Below are positions 40,020 through 47,818 of a stretch of 64,000 nucleotides of DNA, in pieces. Origin of the DNA: Persephonella marina EX-H1 (GTDB taxonomy: Bacteria > Aquificota > Aquificia > Aquificales > Hydrogenothermaceae); NCBI RefSeq assembly GCF_000021565.1, contig NC_012440.1:248001-312000 (forward strand). Direction: 5' to 3'. A program made the translations under genes and the position numbers. The number at the start of each line of letters is the position of its first letter. Position 1 is the stretch's first letter. The notes under the pieces are model-generated. The model worked only from the letters and a program-made list of their open reading frames with translations, ran no database searches and was not told where the DNA came from.

Positions 40020-41050
40020 CAGAGTTTGAGAAGGAGCTTCTTACAATACTTCAGGAAGGTATACCTATAGTAGAGAACCCTTTCAATGCTATAGCAAAAA
40101 AGATCGGTACTTCTGAAGATGATGTGATAGAGAGTATAAAAAAGTTAAAAAAGGAAAAGATAATAAGACAGATATCTCCTATATACGACACAAAAGCTCT
40201 GGGATACAGCAGCTCTCTTGTTGCTTTTAAGGTAAAAGATATACAGAAAGCTGTCTCTGTTATAAACTCCCATCCTGGAGTGAGTCATAACTACGAAAGA
40301 AATGATCAGTATAATATCTGGTTCACACTTGCTGTTCCACCTGACAGTAAGATAGGTCTTGATGAGACCGTTGAGATACTGGCTGATCTTTCTGGTGCTG
40401 AGGATTATGTGATATTGAGAACTGTTAAAACATACAAAATAGGTGTAAAGCTTACATTCAGCAGTCTTGATGAAAGGTCTGAAGATATGAACCAGAGTTA
40501 CAATGCTGGTAATGTTAATCTCTATGAGATAGAAAAGAATATTATAAAGATCACTCAGGAGGATATCCCTTTAGAACCAAAACCTTTCCATATATTTGCT
40601 GATAAACTGGGCATACCCGTTTATACATTACTCCATAAGCTTAACCAGTTTAAAGAGAACAGAGTGATGAGAAGATTTGCTGCAATACTTTACCACAGAA
40701 AGGCAGGTTTTAAGGCAAATGGTATGACAGTCTGGAAAGTGCCAGAGGAGATCGCTGATGATGTAGGTAAATTCTTTTCAACATTTAAATCTGTATCCCA
40801 CTGCTATCTTAGAACTATCAATGGACGCTGGAGTTATAACCTTTTCAGTATGATACACGGAAGAACTAAAGAGGAGATTGAAGAGTTTGTTGAAAAGTTG
40901 AGCAGAGAAACAGGGATCAGTGATTACAAAATTCTTTACTCAACAAAAGAGTTCAAAAAGAAGAGGATCAGATACTTTTCTGAAGATTTTAAACTCTGGG
41001 AGGAGGCTATTATAAATGGAGAACGTACTGGAGCAAATATCCAAGGTTAA
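40016..41050 (+). CDS. nirDL: Fused siroheme decarboxylase (NirD-NirL/AhbA-AhbB-like)
   Basis: The 344 residues contain two Lrp/AsnC-like repeats, about 1-145 and 165-335, each with an HTH-like start and a ligand fold (for example VSHNYERNDQYNIWFTLAV in the first and VSHCYLRTINGRWSYNLFS in the second). In heme d1 and alternative heme synthesis such pairs decarboxylate siroheme to didecarboxysiroheme. Separate nirD, L, G and H genes are common; here two halves are joined. It overlaps cobA by 4 and the V4R gene by 35 bases. Confidence 0.9.
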   Translation: MTEFEKELLTILQEGIPIVENPFNAIAKKIGTSEDDVIESIKKLKKEKIIRQISPIYDTKALGYSSSLVAFKVKDIQKAVSVINSHPGVSHNYERNDQYNIWFTLAVPPDSKIGLDETVEILADLSGAEDYVILRTVKTYKIGVKLTFSSLDERSEDMNQSYNAGNVNLYEIEKNIIKITQEDIPLEPKPFHIFADKLGIPVYTLLHKLNQFKENRVMRRFAAILYHRKAGFKANGMTVWKVPEEIADDVGKFFSTFKSVSHCYLRTINGRWSYNLFSMIHGRTKEEIEEFVEKLSRETGISDYKILYSTKEFKKKRIRYFSEDFKLWEEAIINGERTGANIQG

Positions 41051-41498
41051 AAGGGACAAACTTGGAACAGATATTCCTATAGTAATATTCAGAGCACTCA
41101 GACATTTTACAAGTATATATGCATCTGATCTTTTAGGAGAAAAAGGGGCAAATATACTTTTTGTTAATGCAGGTAGAACACTTGGTAAAGAACTTGGGAA
41201 GGTTCTGTACGATCAGGATATAAACAGATATCTCTCAAATGTATCAGATTTTGTTAAGAAAGAGAAGATAGGGATTATAAATGTTGCTGAGTTTTCTGAT
41301 GAGAAACTTGTTATACAGCTTGATGAGTGTATAACCTGTGCAGGTATGGATAATATAGGTAAAAGGATATGTTTTTTTGAGGTTGGTCTTGTATTGGGTA
41401 TAGTTGAGTACTATCTTGGTAAGAAACTCTCAGCATTTGAAAGCAGATGTAACGCCAATGGGGAAGGGGTCTGTGAAGTAACTGTTATTCTTAAGTGA
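41016..41498 (+). CDS. V4R-domain protein of the heme d1 cluster
   Basis: The 160 residues form a 4-vinyl-reductase (V4R) domain, the small-molecule-binding fold of BchJ and of some NO- or phenol-sensing regulators. Cysteines at 105, 108, 119, 145 and 153 (ECITC, RICFFEVG, ESRCNANGEGVCEV) suggest a metal site. There is no DNA-binding or output domain. The start is ATG 41016 with GGAGG 9 bases upstream, within nirDL. Its place in the operon suggests a tetrapyrrole carrier or accessory to heme d1 synthesis; that is inference. Confidence 0.8.
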   Translation: MENVLEQISKVKRDKLGTDIPIVIFRALRHFTSIYASDLLGEKGANILFVNAGRTLGKELGKVLYDQDINRYLSNVSDFVKKEKIGIINVAEFSDEKLVIQLDECITCAGMDNIGKRICFFEVGLVLGIVEYYLGKKLSAFESRCNANGEGVCEVTVILK

Positions 41499-41598
41499 GG
41501 ATACATCATATTTTTAATTCTATGGACAACTCATCATTCAGTTCTTAACTTATATTCTAATAATTGGATTGTATCTGAACATAAGAGGCTTTACAGTT

Positions 41599-41892
41599 AT
41601 GGAACTGAATGCTATAGTTCTGCTTTTAAATTTAATTATATTCTGGATATTAGGTGAGTCTGCTGAAGGTTTTTTTAAAAAAGAGATAGAAAGGTCTGTT
41701 TCATTTTTATTAACAATTCTGATAATAATCTACTCTGTTGATATGATGATGTTACTTAGCATCAACTACCTGTTCAATTGGTACAGTTCACCTGTACTAC
41801 TTTTAAAAGAACAGTCAGTTTTTTATCTTATCCTATCTTCAGTGGTTCTTGTTTCATACTATCTAAAAGGAAAGATAAAAAGATTTTCATAA
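41599..41892 (+). CDS. Small membrane protein, three helices, unknown
   Basis: I do not recognise this protein of about 97 residues. Three hydrophobic segments (about 4-22, 33-55, 70-88) make it an integral membrane protein. I chose ATG 41599 (MELNAIV), with AGAGG upstream, over TTG 41569. It follows the V4R gene by 100 bases and converges with the qNOR gene, so it may be the last gene of the nir operon or stand alone. Confidence 0.6.
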   Translation: MELNAIVLLLNLIIFWILGESAEGFFKKEIERSVSFLLTILIIIYSVDMMMLLSINYLFNWYSSPVLLLKEQSVFYLILSSVVLVSYYLKGKIKRFS

Positions 41893-41914
41893 AAAAAAGA
41901 GCCCCATCAGGGGC
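41891..41914 (-). terminator. Rho-independent terminator of the qNOR operon
   Basis: On the reverse strand GCCCC-TGAT-GGGGC is followed by TC and a run of eight T. It lies 9 bases beyond the norB stop and overlaps the stop codon of the convergent small membrane gene. Confidence 0.9.
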
Positions 41915-41922
41915 CCGCTACA

Positions 41923-44145
41923 TTACGCAGCTGCAGTGGCAGGTTTTTCTTTAGCAGATAAGTACAGTTTATAAATTATATCAACTAATATCAGTACTGC
42001 ACCAGCGAGTATTAAAGAGTCTGGGATAATTCTTACCCACATCCAGAATCCAAGCCCTTCCAGTACTTCTCTTGTTCTGGCAGCCCAGTAGCCGTACTCA
42101 AATGCCCATTCCATCTGTTTTTCACCTATTACCAGTGTTGGGATAGCATAAAGGAATATACCTGCAGTCATCATCCAGAATGCAAGGTTTGAGATCTTCT
42201 CATCCCAGTGTAATCCTTTTGCAAGAGCATTTGCTCTGACTATGAAGTACAGGAATGCTATTGATATGTAACCGAATGCTCCTAATAAAGCAACGTGACC
42301 GTGAGCCATTCCGAAGTAAGTTCCGTGTTCGTAGTAGTTTATTATAGGAAGGTTGATTAACATTCCGTAAAATCCGGCACCGAGCCAGTTGAGGAATGCT
42401 GAGCCAACAAGCCAGAGGAACGACATTCTGAATGGGAATGCCTGACCGGCTTTCTTGATATGTAAATACTCTTTTGATGCTTCTACCATAAGAATTACGA
42501 GAGGTAATGGTTCTAAAGATGATAAAACACCACCAACAGCTATCCAGAATTCATTCTCACCCATCCAGAAGTAGTGGTGACCTGTTCCAAGTGTACCTGC
42601 TGCAACGATAAGGAAAGCTTCGAAGAACATCATAATAGTTGCAAATCTAACACTTACAAGGCCAAGTGAGACTGTTAGGAAAGCAAGTGTACCTGCTGCA
42701 AACAGCTCAAATGTGTTTTCAACCCAGAGGTGAACAACCCACCATCTGAAGTAATCATCTATAGTGAAGTTAGGCATGATCTTATGTAAAGGAGCCATTC
42801 CTGCCATATACAGAACAGCTATAGCGAATGCTGACCAGATTATCATCTGTAAAGGAGGTGTAAGTTTTTCAGCCTGTCTAACTGTGAAGAAAACAATCGT
42901 AAACCATAAAACAAGTCCGACAACAAGACCTATATCCCATACCCTTGCAAGCTCAATGTACTCTCTACCTTCGTTTCCAAGCCAGAACCAGAGTTCAGCA
43001 GGTAGTTTACCGAGTGCACCGAGCCAAAGGCCTATAAGACCTCCTAATCCAACAATAACAAGAGCAACCCATAATATGTCAACCGCTATTGGGAATTTGA
43101 AATCTTTACCTTTTGAAGCTAACGGTGCGATGAACAGTCCACCTGCAAGCCATCCTATAGCGATCCACAGAACTGCAAGGTTAAGGTGGAAAGATCTTGC
43201 AACGTTAAATGGAAGTAGAGATTGTGGAACTATCCAGCTGTGTGCAGGATCTGCATAAAGGTGAGCAAGATAACCACCTAAAGCAACCTGAAGAACGAAG
43301 AATACCGGTACAAGTGGAACGAACTTTAAAACTTTTTCCTGCATAGGTGTTAAAGATTTTATCTCTAAAGAAGGTGCTGGTTTTTCAGCATCAAACTTCA
43401 GGAAATAATCGTAGAATGCCCATAAAACTACAATTGTTAAAGACCAGCAAGCCATAAATGCTATAAGAGACCAGAAAAGTGAAGAGTATGGTGCATTCAG
43501 TCCTATAGCAGGTTCTGGTGGCCAGTTGTTTGTGTATGTAACATCTGTACCTGGTCTTGTTGTTACAGCAACAAGTGTAGACCAGTCAACAAATGAGACT
43601 ATATAATCAGCTTCTTCAGGTTTTATAAGTCCTCCTATCCATGCATAGGAAGGATTTCCTTTAACCAGAAACTCTTTTAAGTACTCTTTAGCTTTGAGAT
43701 ATGCCTGTTCATGTTCAGGTGTTATAGTTGTTACATCCTCTTTTAATGTTGATATCTCTCTTACATCTTTTTTAACTAGAATATCAACAAGTCCTTTTTC
43801 CTCGTCAGTAAGATCAGCATAATTTCTTCCAAATTTTTTCTGCGCGTAAATATCCTGGAGATTTTCTATCTTTTTATGTAAGAAGAGAGATGTGTAATCA
43901 GGTCCGATGTATGCTCCATTACCTAAAAGCGTACCGTGGTTCATAAGAACATACTTCTGGAAGAAAGCCTTACCCTGAACAACATCATCATAGGTGTAAA
44001 GTGTAGATGTACCTCTTACCTCTTTTGGAATTGGAGGAACATCTTTGATCTGTTTTATTGTAAGGCCTAAGAAAATAACAGCAGCACCGACTAAGCTGAG
44101 GACAAAGACTAAAAACCATTTTTTCTGGGAATTATCTCCAGCCAT
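41923..44145 (-). CDS. norB: Quinol-dependent nitric oxide reductase (qNOR)
   Basis: The 740 residues start with a membrane helix and a periplasmic extension (NHGTLLGNGAYIGPDYTSLFLH) that replaces NorC, the mark of the single-subunit qNOR. The catalytic core shows HLWVENTFELFAAG with the conserved glutamates, GTGHHYFWMGE (two FeB His) and YGMAHGHVALLG (heme His pair). It reduces NO to N2O with electrons from quinol. Two small membrane genes and an FNR-type box precede it on the same strand. Confidence 0.95.
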   Translation of the reverse strand: MAGDNSQKKWFLVFVLSLVGAAVIFLGLTIKQIKDVPPIPKEVRGTSTLYTYDDVVQGKAFFQKYVLMNHGTLLGNGAYIGPDYTSLFLHKKIENLQDIYAQKKFGRNYADLTDEEKGLVDILVKKDVREISTLKEDVTTITPEHEQAYLKAKEYLKEFLVKGNPSYAWIGGLIKPEEADYIVSFVDWSTLVAVTTRPGTDVTYTNNWPPEPAIGLNAPYSSLFWSLIAFMACWSLTIVVLWAFYDYFLKFDAEKPAPSLEIKSLTPMQEKVLKFVPLVPVFFVLQVALGGYLAHLYADPAHSWIVPQSLLPFNVARSFHLNLAVLWIAIGWLAGGLFIAPLASKGKDFKFPIAVDILWVALVIVGLGGLIGLWLGALGKLPAELWFWLGNEGREYIELARVWDIGLVVGLVLWFTIVFFTVRQAEKLTPPLQMIIWSAFAIAVLYMAGMAPLHKIMPNFTIDDYFRWWVVHLWVENTFELFAAGTLAFLTVSLGLVSVRFATIMMFFEAFLIVAAGTLGTGHHYFWMGENEFWIAVGGVLSSLEPLPLVILMVEASKEYLHIKKAGQAFPFRMSFLWLVGSAFLNWLGAGFYGMLINLPIINYYEHGTYFGMAHGHVALLGAFGYISIAFLYFIVRANALAKGLHWDEKISNLAFWMMTAGIFLYAIPTLVIGEKQMEWAFEYGYWAARTREVLEGLGFWMWVRIIPDSLILAGAVLILVDIIYKLYLSAKEKPATAAA

Positions 44146-44158
44146 CTCCTGAAACCTC

Positions 44159-44566
44159 CTAAGTAGTTAAATAAGTTCTTGATAAATATGCAACAAGGTA
44201 ACTAATAAGCATAATTGAAAACATTTTCTTGTAGATTCTTGCTTCTCCACCTTTGTAAATAACAACAAGAGTGAAAATAAAGAGAACAAGTGTGTAACTT
44301 GCTATCATTACAAGAACGGACTGTCCTACAGGATTGTTGGTCAGATCATCCATACCGCTCATACTAAGTATGGAAAGTAATAGAATACCTGTTAATCCTG
44401 TAAATGTTACGAACACAGATGAAAGCTTGAGATAAGCTTTCAGATTTTTACCTGTGCAGATCGTATCACAGGCAATTACAGCAAGAAGTGTTGCACCAAA
44501 GAAGGCTGCGTTTGATATAACATGCAACATATAAGATATCTTCCATAGAAAACCACCTATCTCCAT
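44159..44566 (-). CDS. Four-helix membrane protein, CopD-like, next to qNOR
   Basis: This 135-residue protein has four membrane helices (about 10-32, 45-68, 82-105, 113-131) and an early KISYMLHVISNAAFFGATLL segment with a His in helix 1. The topology and opening motif resemble the two CopD-like proteins at 45176-45604 and 46538-46996. It lies 13 bases upstream of norB and is surely cotranscribed. A role in heme or copper insertion or in electron transfer to qNOR is inference. Confidence 0.72.
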   Translation of the reverse strand: MEIGGFLWKISYMLHVISNAAFFGATLLAVIACDTICTGKNLKAYLKLSSVFVTFTGLTGILLLSILSMSGMDDLTNNPVGQSVLVMIASYTLVLFIFTLVVIYKGGEARIYKKMFSIMLISYLVAYLSRTYLTT

Positions 44567-44576
44567 ATACTCCCTC

Positions 44577-44711
44577 TCAGATTGGATATCCTAGCATCAT
44601 CTTTATTATTGCAATTACACATTGTGCCAAGAGTGTTACAAATAAAAACATCAGAAACAAAGCTGTAAGGATAATGATCAACCATTGCTTCTTATTAAAT
44701 CTTTTAAACAT
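44577..44711 (-). CDS. Small single-helix protein at the head of the qNOR operon
   Basis: This 44-residue open frame (MFKRFNKKQW... ending GYPI) has a basic N-terminus and one strong hydrophobic helix (about 11-38) with a Cys near its end. It sits between the FNR-type box and the four-helix gene, 10 bases before the latter, with matching strand and order. The ribosome site is weak (GAGAA). It could be a small qNOR subunit of the kind seen with other respiratory enzymes; a chance frame is not excluded. Confidence 0.5.
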   Translation of the reverse strand: MFKRFNKKQWLIIILTALFLMFLFVTLLAQCVIAIIKMMLGYPI

Positions 44712-44787
44712 TCAATAATTCTCATAATTTTATTTTAGAATTCATACTCTTTTGTCTTAAAAGTAATCAACAACATATCCCATTTCA

Positions 44788-44801
44788 TTGATTCATATCA
44801 A
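44788..44801 (-). promoter_or_regulatory. FNR/DNR-type operator of the qNOR operon
   Basis: A perfect TTGAT-TCAT-ATCAA. Read leftward it predicts a start near 44753, about 42 bases before the small-protein ATG; the -10 there (TACTTT) is weak. The site lies 6 bases beyond the stop of the upstream cupin gene, so the qNOR operon has its own control. Confidence 0.75.
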
Positions 44802-44807
44802 TTTTAG

Positions 44808-45137
44808 TTATAACTGGAGTTTCTTTTCAGGGATAGGAGTGATTACCGCCTGAACTATCATATCTTCTACAGCTTCAAAACCGTGAGGTTCTTCAGGTTC
44901 GTAGAAGAAGCTCTCACCTTCAGAGAGTGTGTTGATATTTTCATAAGAACCGGCAAAAAAGTTACCTTTACCTTTTAAAACGGTTACCACAACCTCTGAT
45001 GATGTGGTGTGAAGTGGAATTTTCTGACCTGCTTTAAGATGAAAGTATACCATCTTAAAGTTTTTGCCTGTTGTTGCAGGCTGGATGTGGGGCTTTTCAT
45101 CATTAAAGACCCCATCTGGTTTGAGAGTTAAACCCAT
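44808..45137 (-). CDS. Single-domain cupin protein
   Basis: The 109 residues form one cupin barrel: motif 1 KIPLHTTSSEVVVTVLKGKG, motif 2 GESFFYEPEEPHGFEA with a His ligand. Motif 1 has only one clear His with Ser-Glu following, so metal binding may be altered. Small cupins recur in bacterial nitrosative-stress clusters but have no settled function. It is the last gene of the hemerythrin-Rrf2-CopD-like-cupin series, 38 bases after the CopD-like gene. Confidence 0.82.
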   Translation of the reverse strand: MGLTLKPDGVFNDEKPHIQPATTGKNFKMVYFHLKAGQKIPLHTTSSEVVVTVLKGKGNFFAGSYENINTLSEGESFFYEPEEPHGFEAVEDMIVQAVITPIPEKKLQL

Positions 45138-45175
45138 AGTATGACCTCCTAAAATTATTTGATTTATTCTGATCC

Positions 45176-45604
45176 TTATAGGACAAACATAAGCTTGGCC
45201 AGGATTATAACTGTGAAAACAGCAATAAACGCAAACTGGTGTATATAATCAAAGAGTCTGTTTTCTGACTTTCCAAGTTTAAACATTGTTATAGCTGTAA
45301 TAACGCCTAATATAACAGCAAAAGCTATGGATACCTTAAGTAATAATAGCTTTCCAAATGTTGTTGAAAGATCAAGATCTTTCATATGATAATGGAACAT
45401 AAACAGACCTGACAGATATAAACTGAGAACGAAAAGAGGAACTATCTTTATCCCTCTTTTTCTTATTATTGTAAACTCTACCTTTTTAAAAAACTCCTCA
45501 CCAAACTCTTTTTTTAAGACAGGTAGCATAACAACCTCAACAAAAAGAACACCACCAAAAACCACAGCACTGACAAGATGTATTATCTTTGCTATCTCAT
45601 ACAT
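45176..45604 (-). CDS. CopD-like four-helix membrane protein
   Basis: The 142-residue protein has four membrane helices. IIHLVSAVVFGGVLFVEVVMLP in helix 1 and further His at about 71-73 (FHYHM) and 122 (IHQFAF) resemble CopD and related b-type cytochrome-like proteins. It lies 2 bases after the Rrf2 regulator gene, in the operon that begins with the hemerythrin gene. The function is not known; heme or copper binding is suggested by the His pattern. Confidence 0.75.
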   Translation of the reverse strand: MYEIAKIIHLVSAVVFGGVLFVEVVMLPVLKKEFGEEFFKKVEFTIIRKRGIKIVPLFVLSLYLSGLFMFHYHMKDLDLSTTFGKLLLLKVSIAFAVILGVITAITMFKLGKSENRLFDYIHQFAFIAVFTVIILAKLMFVL

Positions 45605-45606
45605 GG

Positions 45607-46035
45607 CTAAATCTTGATATTACTGAATTTGTGTATATCTTCTACAGCTTCTGAAAGTGTTGTTCCAAAGAACATCTCATATATCTCATTTCTCTTTTCA
45701 GCCCATTTATGATGTATAACACATGGGTTCTCATCAGAGCATGTATCAAAACCGAGTATACATTTATTGAAAAACTCCGTTCCATCTATAGCATCAATAA
45801 TATCTAAAAGCTTTATCTGATCTGGAGGTTTTGCAAGTCTGACACCGCCGTTAGGTCCTCTGTAAGACTCTAACAGACCGACCTTCACAAGTTTCTGTAG
45901 ATTTTTAGATAAAAAGTAGAATGAGAGATCAAGATCTTCAGCTATCTTGTGTATTGACAGAAAGCTGTTCCTGTCGCCGTATTTTGCTATATAAATCATT
46001 GCCCTTATAGAGTCTTTACATGCTACCGACAGCAT
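45607..46035 (-). CDS. Rrf2-family regulator, probable Fe-S NO sensor (NsrR-like)
   Basis: The 142 residues contain an Rrf2 winged helix (LSVACKDSIRAMIYIA, GPNGGVRLAKPP wing) and three cysteines C-x6-C-x5-C (KCILGFDTCSDENPCVIHH) that should ligate an Fe-S cluster, as in NsrR and IscR. With a hemerythrin-like and other NO-linked genes as operon partners, an NsrR-type response to NO is likely. The ATG overlaps the end of the hemerythrin gene. Confidence 0.85.
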   Translation of the reverse strand: MLSVACKDSIRAMIYIAKYGDRNSFLSIHKIAEDLDLSFYFLSKNLQKLVKVGLLESYRGPNGGVRLAKPPDQIKLLDIIDAIDGTEFFNKCILGFDTCSDENPCVIHHKWAEKRNEIYEMFFGTTLSEAVEDIHKFSNIKI

Positions 46036-46463
46036 TACTCAAATCTCTCCAGATCTAATTTTAAAATATCAGGAAAGAGGAAATGTTCTTCCTCAATGAA
46101 GTGATCTTTAATTAAAGTAAAAACCCTGTCTGCATATTTTACCACATCTTTCTGTGATGACTTCCCTTTCCTGTACTCGTCAACAGCCGTTTTAAAATCA
46201 TCTATAGCATCAACAAGTGTCTGGTGTCCGAAAATCAGAGCACCGCTATCAAAAGTTGCGTCTGCCTCTTCTATCGCATCAACCAGATCTTCTTCTTCCT
46301 TCCTTGCGTGTTCCTCAAGCTCCTCATCTAAGAACTTTAATATCTCATCAATAAGTTCATCTGAAAAGTCACTCTCAAGTCTTTCCTGGAAGTCTTTTAT
46401 CTTTTTGAGCAGATCTGTATGCTCAACAGTTAGTTCCTTCAGTATTCTCTCAATCTTTCCCAT
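46035..46463 (-). CDS. Hemerythrin-like HHE-domain protein
   Basis: The 142-residue four-helix protein has the HHE-domain iron ligands: H15 (TVEHTDLL), EEHARKEEE, GHQTLVDA, and DHFIEEEHFLFP near the C-terminus. Such di-iron proteins bind O2 or NO and help repair damaged Fe-S clusters (compare YtfE). It is the first gene of the four-gene minus-strand operon and has an FNR-type box at the right distance. Confidence 0.88.
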   Translation of the reverse strand: MGKIERILKELTVEHTDLLKKIKDFQERLESDFSDELIDEILKFLDEELEEHARKEEEDLVDAIEEADATFDSGALIFGHQTLVDAIDDFKTAVDEYRKGKSSQKDVVKYADRVFTLIKDHFIEEEHFLFPDILKLDLERFE

Positions 46464-46523
46464 AACATCCTCTTATTTAAGATTTCATACTATTTTATCT
46501 TAAATATAGGAAAATAATTTTCT

Positions 46524-46537
46524 ATGATTTAGATCAA
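46524..46537 (-). promoter_or_regulatory. FNR/DNR-type operator of the hemerythrin operon
   Basis: ATGAT-TTAG-ATCAA, 9 of 10 conserved bases. Read leftward, 41.5 bases predicts a start near 46489; TAAGAT (plus-strand 46497-46502) lies within one base of the expected -10. The box abuts the stop codon of the next gene upstream. Confidence 0.7.
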
Positions 46538-46996
46538 CTATCCTCCAAATCTCAGCTTTGCAGCGAGAAATATTATTGATATACCAAGAACAAGATTCAG
46601 AACGCCGATTATTCTTGCTGTAATCCTGAACTTCCTGTTTATATGTGATCTTGGACCTATATAGAAATCATGGATAACCGCGAGTATTACTGTAAGGATA
46701 AATAGATGAAGTTTATGGTGTAATGTTGAGGCATAATCATTTGAGAAATTAAAAAGATCATGAAATGATACACCCATAACATGCATATTATAAAGACCTG
46801 TTAAAAAAAGGATTGGAAGACCTAAAACAGTTCCCCAGAAGCTGTATCTTTTTCCAACTTCCTGATATGATCTCACACTTAGATCCTCAGGCAGTTTCCT
46901 GACATAGGGAGATAATGCGAGAACCATAAAAAGCATACCACCTATCCAGAATGAAGCCACAAGAATATGGATCGTTAGAATGATAATATCCAGCAT
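46538..46996 (-). CDS. CopD-like four-helix membrane protein, second copy type
   Basis: The 152-residue protein has four membrane helices. Helix 1 reads ILTIHILVASFWIGGMLF with His near residue 10, and later His occur at about 71, 93, 94, 96 and 109. The family resembles CopD and other uncharacterised membrane proteins with conserved helix His. It lies upstream of, and reads toward, the hemerythrin operon and is divergent from aroD. An 8-base inverted repeat precedes it. Confidence 0.72.
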   Translation of the reverse strand: MLDIIILTIHILVASFWIGGMLFMVLALSPYVRKLPEDLSVRSYQEVGKRYSFWGTVLGLPILFLTGLYNMHVMGVSFHDLFNFSNDYASTLHHKLHLFILTVILAVIHDFYIGPRSHINRKFRITARIIGVLNLVLGISIIFLAAKLRFGG

Positions 46997-47043
46997 CTTA
47001 ATACCTGAGACCTTGTTGTGTTAATTCTAATCTTAAAACTAAA

Positions 47044-47065
47044 TTAAGTTTTAAGTCAAACTTAA
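47044..47065. promoter_or_regulatory. Inverted repeat between the CopD-like gene and aroD
   Basis: TTAAGTTT and AAACTTAA form 8 perfect pairs around a 6-base spacer. It sits in the divergent spacer about 48 bases before the CopD-like start and just upstream of the aroD promoter, an operator-like location. It is not an FNR-type site and I do not recognise the binding protein. Confidence 0.4.
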
Positions 47066-47066
47066 C

Positions 47067-47094
47067 TTTGCAAAGATCAATTTTTTCATATAAG
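47067..47094 (+). promoter_or_regulatory. Probable promoter for aroD
   Basis: TTTGCA (47067-47072), a 16-base spacer and TATAAG (47089-47094) form a moderate sigma-70-type promoter about 32 bases before the aroD start. Confidence 0.45.
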
Positions 47095-47125
47095 CTTTTT
47101 TAAAAACAGTAAAGGGGTGGCAGAA

Positions 47126-47815
47126 TTGGAAATCGGGAAGTATCCTCTGATAGCCCTACCTTTAGATGACAGAGATCTGGAAAGTAAGCTGTCTCAGGCA
47201 AAGAGTAAAGGGATAGATCTGATAGAGCTCAGGATAGATATGTTTTCCAGTACACAATCTGATTATGTAAAGGATATCTCAAGAAAGGTAAAAGATTCAG
47301 GTTTTGGTATTATTGGAACTGTAAGGTCTGTAGAGGAAGGAGGGTTAAAAGATTTAAAAGATTCTGAAAGGATAGAACTTTTTGAGGCTGTTTCTGATTA
47401 TGCTGACATAATTGATATAGAACTGAGATCTGAAAGATTACATGAAGATCTTGTAAAACTGTGCAGGGATAAAGAAAAGTTTTTACTTGTTTCCTACCAT
47501 GATTTTGAGAAAACCCCTTCAGAGGATGAGATACAGGAGATAATAGACAGATCCTCATTTGGGGATATTATAAAGTTTGCCTTTATGGTAAAGGATGTTG
47601 AAGATGTTGGAAGGATACTCAGTGTGACACATAAAAACAGGGATAAAAAGATAGTTTCTATTGGAATGGGTGATCTTGGAAAGATCACAAGAGTTGCTGG
47701 ATTTTTCTTTGGTTCACTTATAACTTATACATATATAGGAGAGTCTGTCGCTCCAGGACAGATAGAGGTGAAAGAGCTGATAAAAGAGCTTAAATTCTAT
47801 GGGTTAAGGAGTTAA
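47126..47815 (+). CDS. aroD: Type I 3-dehydroquinate dehydratase
   Basis: The product is about 229 residues. It dehydrates 3-dehydroquinate in the shikimate pathway through a Schiff-base Lys. Visible blocks are LIELRIDMF, GTVRSVEEGG, VSYHDFEKTP, IIKFAFMVKD (the Lys in IKFA) and IVSIGMGDLGKITR. I chose TTG 47126 because AAAGGGG is correctly spaced for it; GTG 47117 would begin inside that ribosome site. It probably starts a transcript running through polA. Confidence 0.92.
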   Translation: MEIGKYPLIALPLDDRDLESKLSQAKSKGIDLIELRIDMFSSTQSDYVKDISRKVKDSGFGIIGTVRSVEEGGLKDLKDSERIELFEAVSDYADIIDIELRSERLHEDLVKLCRDKEKFLLVSYHDFEKTPSEDEIQEIIDRSSFGDIIKFAFMVKDVEDVGRILSVTHKNRDKKIVSIGMGDLGKITRVAGFFFGSLITYTYIGESVAPGQIEVKELIKELKFYGLRS

Positions 47816-47818
47816 GAG

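Noticed and set aside
42764-43258. 164-codon + strand frame inside norB
   Set aside because: Antisense shadow of conserved qNOR helices; no ribosome site or recognisable protein features.
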